Of a DNA stretch of 35,861 bases, positions 1 to 9,248 are shown one piece after another. Where the stretch lies: NCBI GenBank assembly GCA_905397405.1, contig CAJPVJ010000154.1, positions 1 through 35,861 on the forward strand. The letters run 5' to 3'. Made by a program: the position numbers and the translations under genes. Within the stretch, counting starts at the first letter, position 1. Each line of letters opens with the position of its first letter. The notes beneath the pieces were generated by a model. It was not told the origin of the DNA. It searched no databases and worked only from the letters and a program-made list of their open reading frames with translations. This stretch comes from Oppiella nova. Its lineage: Eukaryota > Arthropoda > Arachnida > Sarcoptiformes > Oppiidae.

Positions 1-166
1 GAGTCTATTCGGGTGTTTGTCTCTTTCATTGATCCAACTCTGGGTGAGACGACTGACGAGTGGTTGCGATGACATGTTTGGCGTGAGTTGTGGTCAACAC
101 CTGTCGCACTAATGAGAGTCCAATGCCTCGATTGGCGCCTGTGATCAACACTATCTCCAAACTCAT
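1..166 (-). CDS. Short-chain dehydrogenase/reductase, N-terminal fragment (frameshifted or pseudogene)
   Basis: Read from an ATG at 166 leftwards, the first 46 codons form an SDR Rossmann start: a beta strand (MSLEIVLITG), the cofactor-binding TGANRGIG motif at residues 9-16, then a helix and second strand ending HVIATTR. This resembles the sniffer/C-factor group of small NAD(P)-dependent carbonyl reductases. After the residues PELDQ the frame hits TGA (26-28). Shifting the frame by one base at about 28-29 restores a plausible family continuation (MKETNTRID), so a 1-nt deletion or a sequencing error is likely. The window edge cuts off the rest, including the YxxxK catalytic site. The family call is firm; whether the gene works is not. 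Confidence 0.7.
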
Positions 167-978
167 AGTAAGTATATTTAATTATTATAATATATAAACA
201 ATATTGAATATAATTTATAAAAATGAAAATACTGTATAGATATTAGGACTAACTAATGATTACTGCCAATGAAATGTGAGAATTATATGTATTTATATTA
301 CGATAAAAGTGTACTTAAATACAGGAATATGTTGAATAAGATAATTGTAATTAGAAACTGATTATGTATTAGCAGTGAACTTGAGATTGATCTTGGTTTA
401 TCTAATAATAACTACTTATCTTAATTTTAGTTGTCATTTATATTTTCAAGAAATTAATATATTTAATAAATAATATCCATTTTGAATGTTTTTGATTAAA
501 AATTTTATTATTATAGTATAATAATTATACTAAATATTAGTTAAAGAATATTTCAGAAAATAAATTAATAATGGATAAATAATGCTTCAACTAGTGTTGC
601 CAACCCTCCAGTTGTCGCCTGAAGTCTCCAGGAATCGGGAGTTCAACACAGACTTCAGTTTGAGGTCTGACCTGGATATGGGGAACTCCAGGAAAAAATT
701 CTTAGCATTCTTAAAATAAAAATACATGTTTCTATATATCACTATAAATCAGTGAAGAGAGGATTAAGATTGGATTACCCGTTTTGGTGTAATCAATTTC
801 TATAGCGTAAAGATAGTTAATTCCATGATTTATATCATATTATATAAATTATATATGGATGGGCTTATGCTATATCGCTGGATGTACGTAAAGCATGCAG
901 ACTGTAATCAGTGCATAAATAGTATACATTTAATATCAAAATATTTATTGCTTTAAATATAAACAAAACGGGAGTCGT
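167..978. other. AT-rich intergenic DNA with one GC-richer repeat-like patch
   Basis: No credible coding potential is visible. Most is A/T. The exception is about 593-692, which is much richer in G and C and holds CTCCAGGA twice and an 8-bp inverted pair (CTGAAGTC at 619-626, GACTTCAG at 651-658). This looks like a dispersed repeat remnant rather than a gene. Confidence 0.5.
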
Positions 979-1235
979 TGATTTGACCTACGTTGATTTG
1001 ACCTACAATGTCGCTATTAAATTTTTACCTCCAACACTCAACCCTACAACGGAATATCGGATTGAAGTCGGGTTTTGCATTTTTAGCGATATTCCGTTGT
1101 AGAGTTGAGTTTTGGGGATAAAATGCAAAAAAACTCCACTTCAATCCGATATACTATCATAGAGTGACCACTTTAAGCTAAAATTCAATTTTAACATTTT
1201 GTATATTGTAGGTCAAATCAACGTAGGTCAAATCA
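979..1235. mobile_element. MITE-like foldback element with 31-bp perfect terminal inverted repeats
   Basis: Positions 979-1009 are the exact reverse complement of 1205-1235. Each terminal repeat is itself a tandem repeat of a 15-nt unit (GTTGATTTGACCTAC). The interior is also palindromic: about 1031-1060 pairs with about 1087-1116 with two mismatches, and about 1058-1083 pairs imperfectly with about 1120-1148. At 257 bp, with no ORF and strong self-complementarity, it fits a non-autonomous DNA transposon (MITE/foldback). No clear target-site duplication is visible, so the superfamily is unassigned. Confidence 0.8.
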
Positions 1236-1306
1236 TAGACAACCAAACAAAACATGACAACATTTCAATTAGTTTTAAACTAAATTACAGATAATTAATA
1301 GTAATA

Positions 1307-1453
1307 ATGGACAGCAGTAAGTTTTTTACCAAAGTCTTGAACACAAGTGCTGGATCAGTTGATAAGATGATCTCTCTAACTGTTATTAATAACGAGGTGA
1401 TTGTCAAATCAGGGGAAAAGGGAACCAAACGTAAAGAAGATCCAACTTATAAA
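1307..1453 (+). CDS. Candidate orphan first exon, unknown product
   Basis: An open frame starts at ATG 1307 and reads 49 codons with a mixed, protein-like composition (including NNEVIVKSGEKGTKRKEDP) and GC content above its surroundings. The sequence then becomes strongly AT-rich at a possible splice donor (AAA|GTATTT, intron from 1454). No downstream exon could be joined with confidence before the P450 fragment at 2196. I do not recognise the product. It could be a real first exon, a gene remnant or chance. Confidence 0.2.
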
Positions 1454-2195
1454 GTATTTTATAAACTAATTCAAAATACAATTTTAATTGTGATAGTACG
1501 TAATTTATATGCATATTCATTACCGATAAATAATCTAAAATTTATATTATAATTGATTCTATATTTGCTTAAATGTAAATGCGGGTTTCTATAGCATTGC
1601 TTGCAGACCTTGTTTTTATATATCCTTAACAAATGTAAAATAAATATTTAATTAAATATCTAACGAAAAGTATGTAATTATTTACATAAGATTATATATA
1701 ACTGAAAATACATTTGCTATTTCTATTAGTTATAATTACTTTGCTACATGTGTTTTTAAATAATTACAATACAATTAGTTAAACAACAATTATTTTGTCC
1801 GAATTAATCAAAAGTATATTTAATATATCGCTAATATTATAATAAAATGATAAATATCAATTAGTAATTTTATATAAATTTAACCCCTATATTAAAACTA
1901 TTGTAACTACGCATAATTATACTGTTTCTAACTGAAATAATATTTAATTTTACAGTTATACTGTTGTTTTCAATTTAAAAAAGTGTAAGTCATTTTAATT
2001 TTTGCAATAATAACTTTATATTAATATGTTTAAAAAGATTATGTAATTTAATAATTACAAAATTGAATGATAAGCATCATTTTAAAAAGTCTACCACTGT
2101 TGAAACATTATTTATCAATTATTAATTTATTTTCTAGAATATTCTTTAACTAACATTTATTATAATAATAAAATTTTTATTCAAAAACATTCAAA
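1454..2195. other. AT-rich intergenic DNA, nothing recognised
   Basis: Very AT-rich sequence with no coding potential or structured repeat that I can support. It precedes the P450 5' fragment and presumably contains its promoter. Confidence 0.5.
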
Positions 2196-2737
2196 ATGGA
2201 TATAATTAACGGATTAATTGTTTTAGCTATCACATTGATATCAATATACATTTATTTGTAAAATACTATTATAATTATTATAGAAATATATTTGTAAAAC
2301 TGTTATTAATTAATTTTAGGTCAGTATGGCGTAGAAGTGATTACTGGTCTAAACAGGGCATTAATGGTCCCAAACCTCTACCAATATTTGGAAATATTAT
2401 GAGCGTGCTAATTTCAAGTCAAAAGGATCGTCTACTTGGCTACCAAAAGAAATATGGCAAAATATACGGGTAAACAGGGTAAAAGTTTGGACAAACACAT
2501 ATTCCTATTGTATATTGTAGCCATTACATGGGAGGCATACCGGTGCTAAGGGTGGCCGACCCGGAGCTAATCAAATTAATTCTGGTGAAGGACTTCCACG
2601 TGTTCGTCGACCGGAACATAGTATGGGCGCCGAAATACTCGAACCGTACCCGCAGTCTGAACCAACTGTGCGGCGATGATTGGAAACGTGTCCGCTCTAT
2701 CGTGACGCCTATTATACGCATATACAACACACCCTGA
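2196..2737 (+). pseudogene. Cytochrome P450 (CYP3-clan-like), 5' part, three exons, cut by an inversion
   Basis: Three exons join in frame: 2196-2257, 2320-2469 and 2521-2713, with introns starting GTAAAA and GTAAAC and ending TTTAG and TGTAG. Exon 1 encodes a hydrophobic membrane anchor. Exon 2 carries the proline-rich hinge GPKPLPIFGN and ends YGKIYG. Exon 3 continues MGGIPVLRVADPELIK and reaches the C-helix motif WKRVR (WxxxR, a heme-propionate contact). After residues IVTPI homology stops at 2713/2714 and the frame ends at TGA 2735-2737. The rest of the same protein lies on the opposite strand at 6906-5367, and the last ~70 bp here are repeated there in inverted orientation with one mismatch. 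P450s are ER-anchored heme monooxygenases. Alone, this piece (about 140 residues) lacks the I-helix and heme site and cannot be an enzyme. Confidence 0.85.
2643..2713 (+). repeat. Inverted duplication, left copy (P450 exon 3 segment)
   Basis: This ~70-bp segment is the reverse complement of 6837-6907, differing only at 2651 (C here, T in the other copy). It encodes the SLNQLCGDDWKRVRSIVTP region of the P450. Inverted duplications at both ends of an inverted segment are the expected scar of an inversion made through staggered breaks. Confidence 0.9.
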
Positions 2738-3220
2738 TTATAATTAGATTTTTTTGTTACGCAAATTAATTATATAATAGCTAACTAAATAAGTTTTATA
2801 TTAATATCAAAAAAGCAAAATACTAATTTAATGTTTTACTAATGTACATGAATGTACAATATTACAGCATTCATAATACAAAAAATACTACAATAATGTA
2901 TATAAACTAATTATTTTTATACATTTACATAAAAAACTGTATAGTAATATCAAAATTAATTTATGCAATTGTTTTAATATGTGTTACATAATAGGTATCA
3001 CTACCGATTTAAGTATTAGTAATAATTTATAACACTTACATTAATTAATACATCAAATGAAACTAAAATTGCCAAAGTTGTCGTTGTCAACACAAAATAC
3101 ATTAACAGTAAAATTATTACATAATAATAATAATCTAGACTTTTATGAATAACATTTAATTATTATAGTTTATTGTTTAAAAATTTTTGTAACCTTGACA
3201 TATATTTTTACAATCAATGC
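2738..3220. other. AT-rich spacer, nothing recognised
   Basis: AT-rich spacer at the left end of the putatively inverted segment. It holds the 3' flank of the DEG/ENaC gene and no support for another gene. Confidence 0.5.
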
Positions 3221-4486
3221 TTATTTTTGAGTACGATTATGAATATAAGTACTTGCTAATTTGTCTAACCCCTCATTACTACCTAGCACACTATTTGTGC
3301 AATTATTATTTGATTGAATAATATGATGGTAATCATTAACATTACGAATGACCACAAACCGGGTGCTATAATACTGATTACATTTAGCGTACACTTTGAC
3401 TACGGTTTCGGTGAACATAATGACAGATAACCCAAACCATAGACTCATAACACTCGCCATTAGACACATGTACTCCTCTAAAGTCATTTTATACGAGATC
3501 TCGTATATGATAGTCGGCGCCGACATTTGGGACACGTATATCGTATGAAGCTTTTTGTTTGAGAAACACATCCTTTCCAATCGATAGTACTCTTCGTAGC
3601 ATTCAATCATTTTATAGCATTTATCACGACATGAATCCTCGTAAGCCTTAAAGTATGGTAAATGGCGTGCCATATAGTACTTGGCATCCATTGTCTTATT
3701 ATAGCATAGAAGATCACCCGGGTACTTCGTAGTATTAGCCATAACATACATATTCACACAACTATTAATACAATCCTCACGAGTTTCGCCGTAAAGACAT
3801 CTATTTCCGTTGGGTTTGTACTTCACATGGACTACCGTTTTATAAAACTTTACCTGACACTCCCACCACGCGTCCATAAAATTATCCGGATTATACTTGT
3901 ACAATTTGCCGTAGTGTACGCTTAGATAGGGGGCTCGTATCCACGTATCATTATAACTATGGTGTAAATTTATCTTGATAACTGCTTTGCGGTTATTTAA
4001 TGTAAACTTATCGTTCAAGTCGTGAGTATTCCGCGAGAATAACGTAAAGCAAAGCAATTTTGAATCCATTGATAATACATACGGCGATATAGCCTCGCAA
4101 TTCATGGTGTCGTTACCAACAACACCTGTATGTTGAATTTGACAATCAACCCACTCACTCAGCTCCTGTATGGCGTCAAATTGATCCCGGATAGTCTTAG
4201 TTACCAATGTCTTCCAGGGTGAGTCAAAGTTAATATGCGACAGATTTTGAGGTAGTTTTCCGAGTAATTGCTCCAAAAAGTCAAGTTTTAATGACAGGGT
4301 TTTGTTGACACATATAGATATCGCCGGTAGTGATAGGCTGTCCTCCACTTCATACTTAACATTAGTGATGGTTTGGTATGAAAAGTATAGGTGACTTATT
4401 TCATACGCCTGGTAGACAAACCCCATAAGGCATAGAAGTCTACAGGTGCTCTTAATGATTAATTCAATTTTTAAAATAGGTTTCAT
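3221..4486 (-). CDS. DEG/ENaC-family sodium channel subunit
   Basis: Single-exon 421-residue protein, a plausible full length for a small arthropod degenerin/epithelial (amiloride-sensitive) Na+ channel subunit, which works as a plasma-membrane trimer. A short cytoplasmic N-terminus leads into TM1 (about 14-38). It is followed by the post-TM1 stretch LSLPAISICV (51-60) typical of the family. The large extracellular domain has N-glycosylation sequons and a cysteine-rich segment at about 210-307 (pairs such as CLYGETREDC and CRDKC). TM2 is at about 340-366 and contains the selectivity-filter motif GLS at 352-354, matching the family GxS. A short cytoplasmic tail follows. The start is the first Met of the frame, directly before the first hydrophobic stretch. 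It lies inside the segment bounded by the two P450 halves. The gating stimulus cannot be inferred. Confidence 0.88.
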   Translation of the reverse strand: MKPILKIELIIKSTCRLLCLMGFVYQAYEISHLYFSYQTITNVKYEVEDSLSLPAISICVNKTLSLKLDFLEQLLGKLPQNLSHINFDSPWKTLVTKTIRDQFDAIQELSEWVDCQIQHTGVVGNDTMNCEAISPYVLSMDSKLLCFTLFSRNTHDLNDKFTLNNRKAVIKINLHHSYNDTWIRAPYLSVHYGKLYKYNPDNFMDAWWECQVKFYKTVVHVKYKPNGNRCLYGETREDCINSCVNMYVMANTTKYPGDLLCYNKTMDAKYYMARHLPYFKAYEDSCRDKCYKMIECYEEYYRLERMCFSNKKLHTIYVSQMSAPTIIYEISYKMTLEEYMCLMASVMSLWFGLSVIMFTETVVKVYAKCNQYYSTRFVVIRNVNDYHHIIQSNNNCTNSVLGSNEGLDKLASTYIHNRTQK

Positions 4487-5366
4487 AATTTAAATTATTA
4501 TAAGTTACTTATGAATGTTTTATATTAGACTAGAGATTACTAACAGTTTTAATAAAATATATTTATAAATAATCAATATACAAAAAGTATTAGTACATTA
4601 TGTTTACAGATACACCCTGAATATTTATTTATTTATTGATCCAACTATAATGAAACATTATATTAATTTGTTTTATTTTTCTATATCAAATACTGTATAA
4701 TATATTTATTAATATTTTTGCGATATTTTAAAGATAATTAAAATAACATATTGTATTTAGTTTATATGGTTACATAAAATAATTAATTAATTTTTTTTAC
4801 TAATCTGCTAATTGAAATATTCATGTAATATACTTGTAGTATGGTTGCATGCATTACTACTGATTTAATTATTTATGATTGATTTTTGTCTATTAATTTA
4901 ATTTAATTTAGATTATGGTAATGATCGTATTGTTGTTAACAACAAATTTATTAATAGAAACATTAATGATGCTATATTAATATAATGTGTTACTAATTTG
5001 ATTTATATTGAACAATAAAATTCATTTATAGTTGTTGTTGAAAACATTTATACAGTACAGTACTTATCGATAATATATTGCATATTTTATACTGGGAAGT
5101 GCTTAAATTTTATTAAAAATATATTACTTCAAAATCTACATAATACTCTAATATTAATAACATACTATTACATAATACAATAATATTATTATACAATAGA
5201 CAATAGATAAATGTTAATAAGCACACTTGCATTTTGAGCTACCCTAATTATTTAATCAATCTCTTATATAATATAATTTTTAAAATAACTAAATAAAATA
5301 TCATTGAGCTACTTTTAGAAATGATTGACATTTAATAATTAAGCATAAGCAAGGTTAATACAATAA
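4487..5366. other. AT-rich spacer, nothing recognised
   Basis: About 880 bp between the ENaC start and the P450 stop codon. Very AT-rich with many short A/T palindromes. It should contain the ENaC promoter, but no motif is distinct enough to name. Confidence 0.5.
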
Positions 5367-6906
5367 TTAAGGAATTTTCTCAATTCCGACAAAAACACGC
5401 TTCGGGTACACCATTTGTAGAGACCGTTGATATTGCAACGGGACGTCCGTTTTGGGAGTCCTGAAGAACTGATACTTCAATACCATATGAGCCATACATA
5501 GCTTGATCTGTAATAACCCGAATCGCATACCAACGCAATTACGAGGGCCGCCCCCGAAGGGCAGGTATGTATAGGGCTTAATGAGGTGTTTTTTCTCGGG
5601 CATAAATCTATCAGGGTCATACTTAAAAGCATCGGGATAATACTCATCGGACAGGTGTACGGCGTAGCCGGGAATTTCAATCTGTGTGCCGGCTTTCACA
5701 GTAATACCCGTATCGCCTAAATTATAGTCAACGGAGGGGTACCTAAACAGGGATAGGGGTGAGCCGTGCATGCGCAGGGACTCCGACACGACGGCATCCA
5801 AATAGGGTAGTCGTGCCAACACGTCGTACGCTATCTCATCGGTAGTGGCGCTGATAGCGCCTGTAATTTCGTCGCGTAGGCGGCGCTGACAGTCCGGGTT
5901 TAGGGCCAACTCGTATGTCGTGGACGCGAGTATGGTTGCGGTGGCCACAAAGGGGACGGACATGAATAGGAAGCCCTGGGCGAGGATCTCGTCTTCCGTC
6001 AAACGTTTGTCCCTAATCTTAATGTCCATCACTTTTCGCTCGACGGCTAACGATTCCTCGCCTTTTATTTTGTGTTAAAATTTTTATATAATTTTAAAAT
6101 TATTTTTAATAAATATTAAATTAGTTATTTTTAAAAGTTTGTACAATTCTACCCGGATATTGAATATTAGTTATATGTTAAATGTAATCATTTAAAATTA
6201 TTGAAATTAAAATATTAGCAATGTCACCAGCCTTTTGTAAATTTAAAATCATAATTATCTAAATTAACTTAAAATTATTTACACCTAAAATTGATTAATA
6301 TACCTAAATATCATTTACATACCTTGATTAACATGATCAAGTTCGCTATTATCCTTATCATCCCGAGTGGTGGCACTAGCATCTCCAGGCTTCCTATCAG
6401 TTACTTCAGCATCCATAAGCATCTGAACAAAATCCTGATGCTTTTTACCCGGATTATCGCGTCTAGCTTTTAACATGTTTCGGATATAACCCTGGAAAAA
6501 TTGATCAGCTTTTGTATCCGCTAAACGTATCAATTTAAGGACAAACTGTGGCAACACAAGTGACGCCATCTCTTTCCAGGCCTTAAACACAAACTTTTCT
6601 CTCGCGTGGATAACAAACGGGTGTTCACTAGTAGTGTTGCCATCTGTCGCCGATTTATACAAATTTAGTTTTGTAGCGAAAATTGTTGCAGCATTCATAT
6701 CTAGCAAAAACTTGCTAAACGTTTCGAGCATGTCTAATTCTTGGCGATTTTCAGCCAGCACGTCTACGTAGTTGAGAAGTGACGCCAAACATTGCCTAAT
6801 CTGAGGGTACATTCGCCGCAATTTTCCCGACGAGAAAATAGGCGTCACGATAGAGCGGACACGTTTCCAATCATCGCCGCACAGTTGGTTCAGACTGCAG
6901 GTACGG
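5367..6906 (-). pseudogene. Cytochrome P450 (CYP3-clan-like), 3' part, two exons, separated from its 5' exons
   Basis: Two exons on the minus strand, 6906-6323 and 6061-5367, join in frame across a 261-nt intron (donor GTATG; acceptor AAAAG). The first begins inside the C-helix region (SLNQLCGDDWKRVR) and continues through FSSGKLRRMYPQIRQ. The second holds the I-helix region, the K-helix ESLRM (ExxR), and the heme loop PFGGGPRNCVGMRFG with the axial Cys, ending VGIEKIP. No stop or frameshift interrupts it. It would complete the protein begun at 2196-2713, which lies in opposite orientation. Upstream of 6906 the sequence is an unrelated inverted-repeat arm, so this half has no start of its own. 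The I-helix lacks the usual (A/G)Gx(D/E)T signature; the corresponding stretch is MSVPFVATAT. Real inversion and misassembly both remain possible. Confidence 0.88.
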
Positions 6907-6907
6907 T
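6837..6907 (-). repeat. Inverted duplication, right copy (P450 exon segment)
   Basis: Reverse complement of 2643-2713 with one mismatch. Its outer limit (6906/6907) coincides with the point where P450 homology ends and the inverted-repeat arm begins, marking the second breakpoint. Confidence 0.9.
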
Positions 6908-7603
6908 ATAACTTATATTGTCCTGTGACCTCGGGTTCGGCCGCAGTGACCACTTTTATAGAGAATATTTTCGGAAAAAATTCCAACATGTGACATATGA
7001 AATCAATGTGGAATTTAACGCAGAATAAGAATATTTTACTCAATTTAATATTAAAATAATATTTTAAGGTATTAATATAAAATTAAAAAATAATTTTTAT
7101 AGAAATGTATTTTTCTTATGATATAAACGTTATTTATGGACGAAAAAAATGAAAATATATTTTAAACACTTCATGTCAGCAGATGATATGAAAAGGCAAA
7201 TTAATAATTTTAAAAAATTATATTATTAGGAGGGCAAGAACAAGAATACCAAGCGACATTATGCATTGGCAAGAGTGATTTTTGGGGTTGGTGGTGGGAT
7301 TGTGGAGGACAGTGAAGGTTTGGGTGGAATAGGGGGGTTGAGAAGTTATTATATTTTTGACCAATGGTCATGTATTTGATTTTTAAATAAATATGTGCAA
7401 TATTGGATTATTTGGTAGTTTAATATTAATTTAAATCAGTAAATATTAATATAATATTAAATACAGTAAAATATTCTTATTCTACGTTAAATTTCACATT
7501 GATTTCATATATCATTTGTTGGTATTTTTTCAAAAAAAATTCCCGATAAAAGCGGTCTTTGCGGCCGAATCCAAGGTCACAGGACAATATAAGTTTCATA
7601 TTC
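6908..7603. repeat. Long inverted repeat (~155-bp arms), element remnant
   Basis: Arm 6908-7062 aligns, reverse-complemented, with arm 7442-7603 at roughly 80% by eye. Landmarks shared by both are TTATATTGTCCTGTGACC, TTCGGCCGCA, CATATGAAATCAATGTG-like and GAATAAGAATATTTTACT. Each arm stays open in one frame of about 42 codons, with conserved residues VKFHIDFI and VTGQYK. The ~380-bp centre is AT-rich except for a G-rich patch at about 7250-7345. It resembles a foldback transposon or two inverted copies of a repeat. The left arm abuts the P450 breakpoint exactly. Confidence 0.65.
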
Positions 7604-7690
7604 GGACTCAGGGTTAAATGTTCTATAAAAATCTATCATAATATCCCGGGTGCCAGCTTAGGCCGAATCCGACCGTATCCTTTAATATTT

Positions 7691-8681
7691 TTATTTATGA
7701 AAATGATAATTAATATAGAAATCTTTGAAACATAAATATTTGTCACAATAACTGCATTTTATAAAAACAACATCATTGCAAACTTCACATAAATTATCAT
7801 TAAATTCAAATAAAATGTCGTAAATATTTAATGAATTATAATCAATTGGATTATTGTCTAAACTATCCCAGGCTTTTTTAAAGAAATTAGTAAATATATC
7901 ACTATTAAATTGATTAAATATTAAACTCCAAAGTTTACAAATGTTATTCCTTAATGTTAAATCGATGTCAATATTTTCCAATATTACGAAATCATGTAAC
8001 GTTTAGAAACACATTTACAATAACGGAATAATCCAACATCACATGGCTGAATTAAATCTGTAGTTTTTGGTGGTATAGTAAGCCGTTTTAAATTAGTATT
8101 ATTCTCATAAATATTGTCATCCATTTGCCCGGTATAGGAGTCGAGAAGTAAAAGGCACTTTTCTGTCATATACGGTTTAAAGACATGTTTATACCTAGGT
8201 CATTTAAAAAATAAGGTTTAATTATGATATATAATATTTTTAGTTTATTTTTAAAATGCATATTATTAAAACATGCTAAAATTTATAGTATTTACCAAAA
8301 CATCATACGTGATTTTGTCATATTTCCCGATTTACTACACGTGTATATTATATTATCGTAGTCATCAATGTTTTTCACAACCCGTACCCCTAAATGACCT
8401 TCAGGAAAATATGTTTCTTGAAAACATATTAGGATTTTAGGATAAAATTTTCCAGTTTTCATAAATATAGGTAATATTGTATAAGAATGTGTGCAGTCAT
8501 TTACAGAATTTACTACCAATATAGTAGTCCGTTCACCAATATNTTAGGATTTTAGGATAAAATTTTCCAGTTTTCATAAATATAGGTAATATTGTATAAG
8601 AATGTGTGCAGTCATTTACAGAATTTACTACCAATATAGTAGTCCGTTCACCAATATCTGTTAAAGTACGATACCTAGATA
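7691..8681 (-). pseudogene. Pogo/Tigger-type DDE transposase remnant
   Basis: Three minus-strand blocks form one degraded DDE transposase. Block 1 (about 8681-8296) carries GERTTILVVNS and YTCSKSGNMTKSRM. It joins across a 101-nt intron (8295-8195, GT-AG) to block 2, YKHVFKPYMTEKCLLLLDSY, then PPKTTDLIQPCDVG. Block 2 thus has the second catalytic Asp of the LLLLD motif and the QPxD third Asp typical of the pogo/Tigger DDE_1 group. A frameshift near 7985-8000 separates block 3 (about 7981-7691). Block 3 has the C-terminal KLWSLIFNQF segment and a CxxC...CxxC...HFH cysteine/histidine-rich end. The first catalytic Asp region is not seen, and the N-terminal DNA-binding part is missing or unrecognisable upstream. 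An assembly seam lies inside block 1. Confidence 0.75.
8429..8657. repeat. Perfect 114-bp direct duplication around a single N (assembly join)
   Basis: 8429-8542 and 8544-8657 are identical, and the only ambiguous base in the window (8543) sits between them. The copies lie inside the transposase remnant, and deleting one copy plus the N gives an uninterrupted frame. This is what results when two overlapping contig ends are placed end to end with a gap symbol rather than merged. Confidence 0.9.
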
Positions 8682-9248
8682 CTCATACTATCCCAGTCAG
8701 AGCTAATATACTATGAATTATGTTATGAATGAATTTATTGTAAAAGTTTTATAAAGTTTTTAAGCGCTTGATTTGGATGTCGGAAAAGTCACCACCGATT
8801 TGGTCACTTAAGACATTCCGCTAGATTACAAGACCTAGATATTATTATTATACCATGCTAAATGTTTATAAATCAAGCTGTTTTAATCGCATTATGTAAT
8901 AACAATTCCCGTTAACGCATTGTTAGTTATTAAAACTTATCTCAAGTAAATTTTAATTATTGATAAATAAAATATGTTAATCAAGGTAAGGTATTAACAT
9001 GTAAAATGATTTCTAAATAAATTTAGTTTACAATAGACATTAAGTAATAATCTAGGTATTAATTAGAATTAAAATTACAGTAATAATAATAATTAGCAAA
9101 TTGCATCCGGGCATTTGTTTTGCACCCAATTCCCACCCCTCATACGAATACGTCATTTATGTTTGGCTTTCATTCAAAACAAACATTTGTGTGACTGAAG
9201 TGCTGGTGATTTGCCAATCGGTTCACTCGCTCTTGGATTGTCACCGCA
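8682..9248. other. Spacer upstream of ANAPC15; probable promoter/5' UTR
   Basis: Mostly AT-rich. A GC-richer patch at about 8762-8825 has no recognisable product and may be a remnant of the adjacent transposon. From about 9100 the composition shifts towards that of a transcribed leader leading into ANAPC15. Confidence 0.4.

Noticed and set aside
6908-7043. N-terminal extension of the P450 3' half
   Set aside because: It belongs to the inverted-repeat arm, whose other copy at 7442-7603 has no P450 sequence; the in-frame fusion is accidental.
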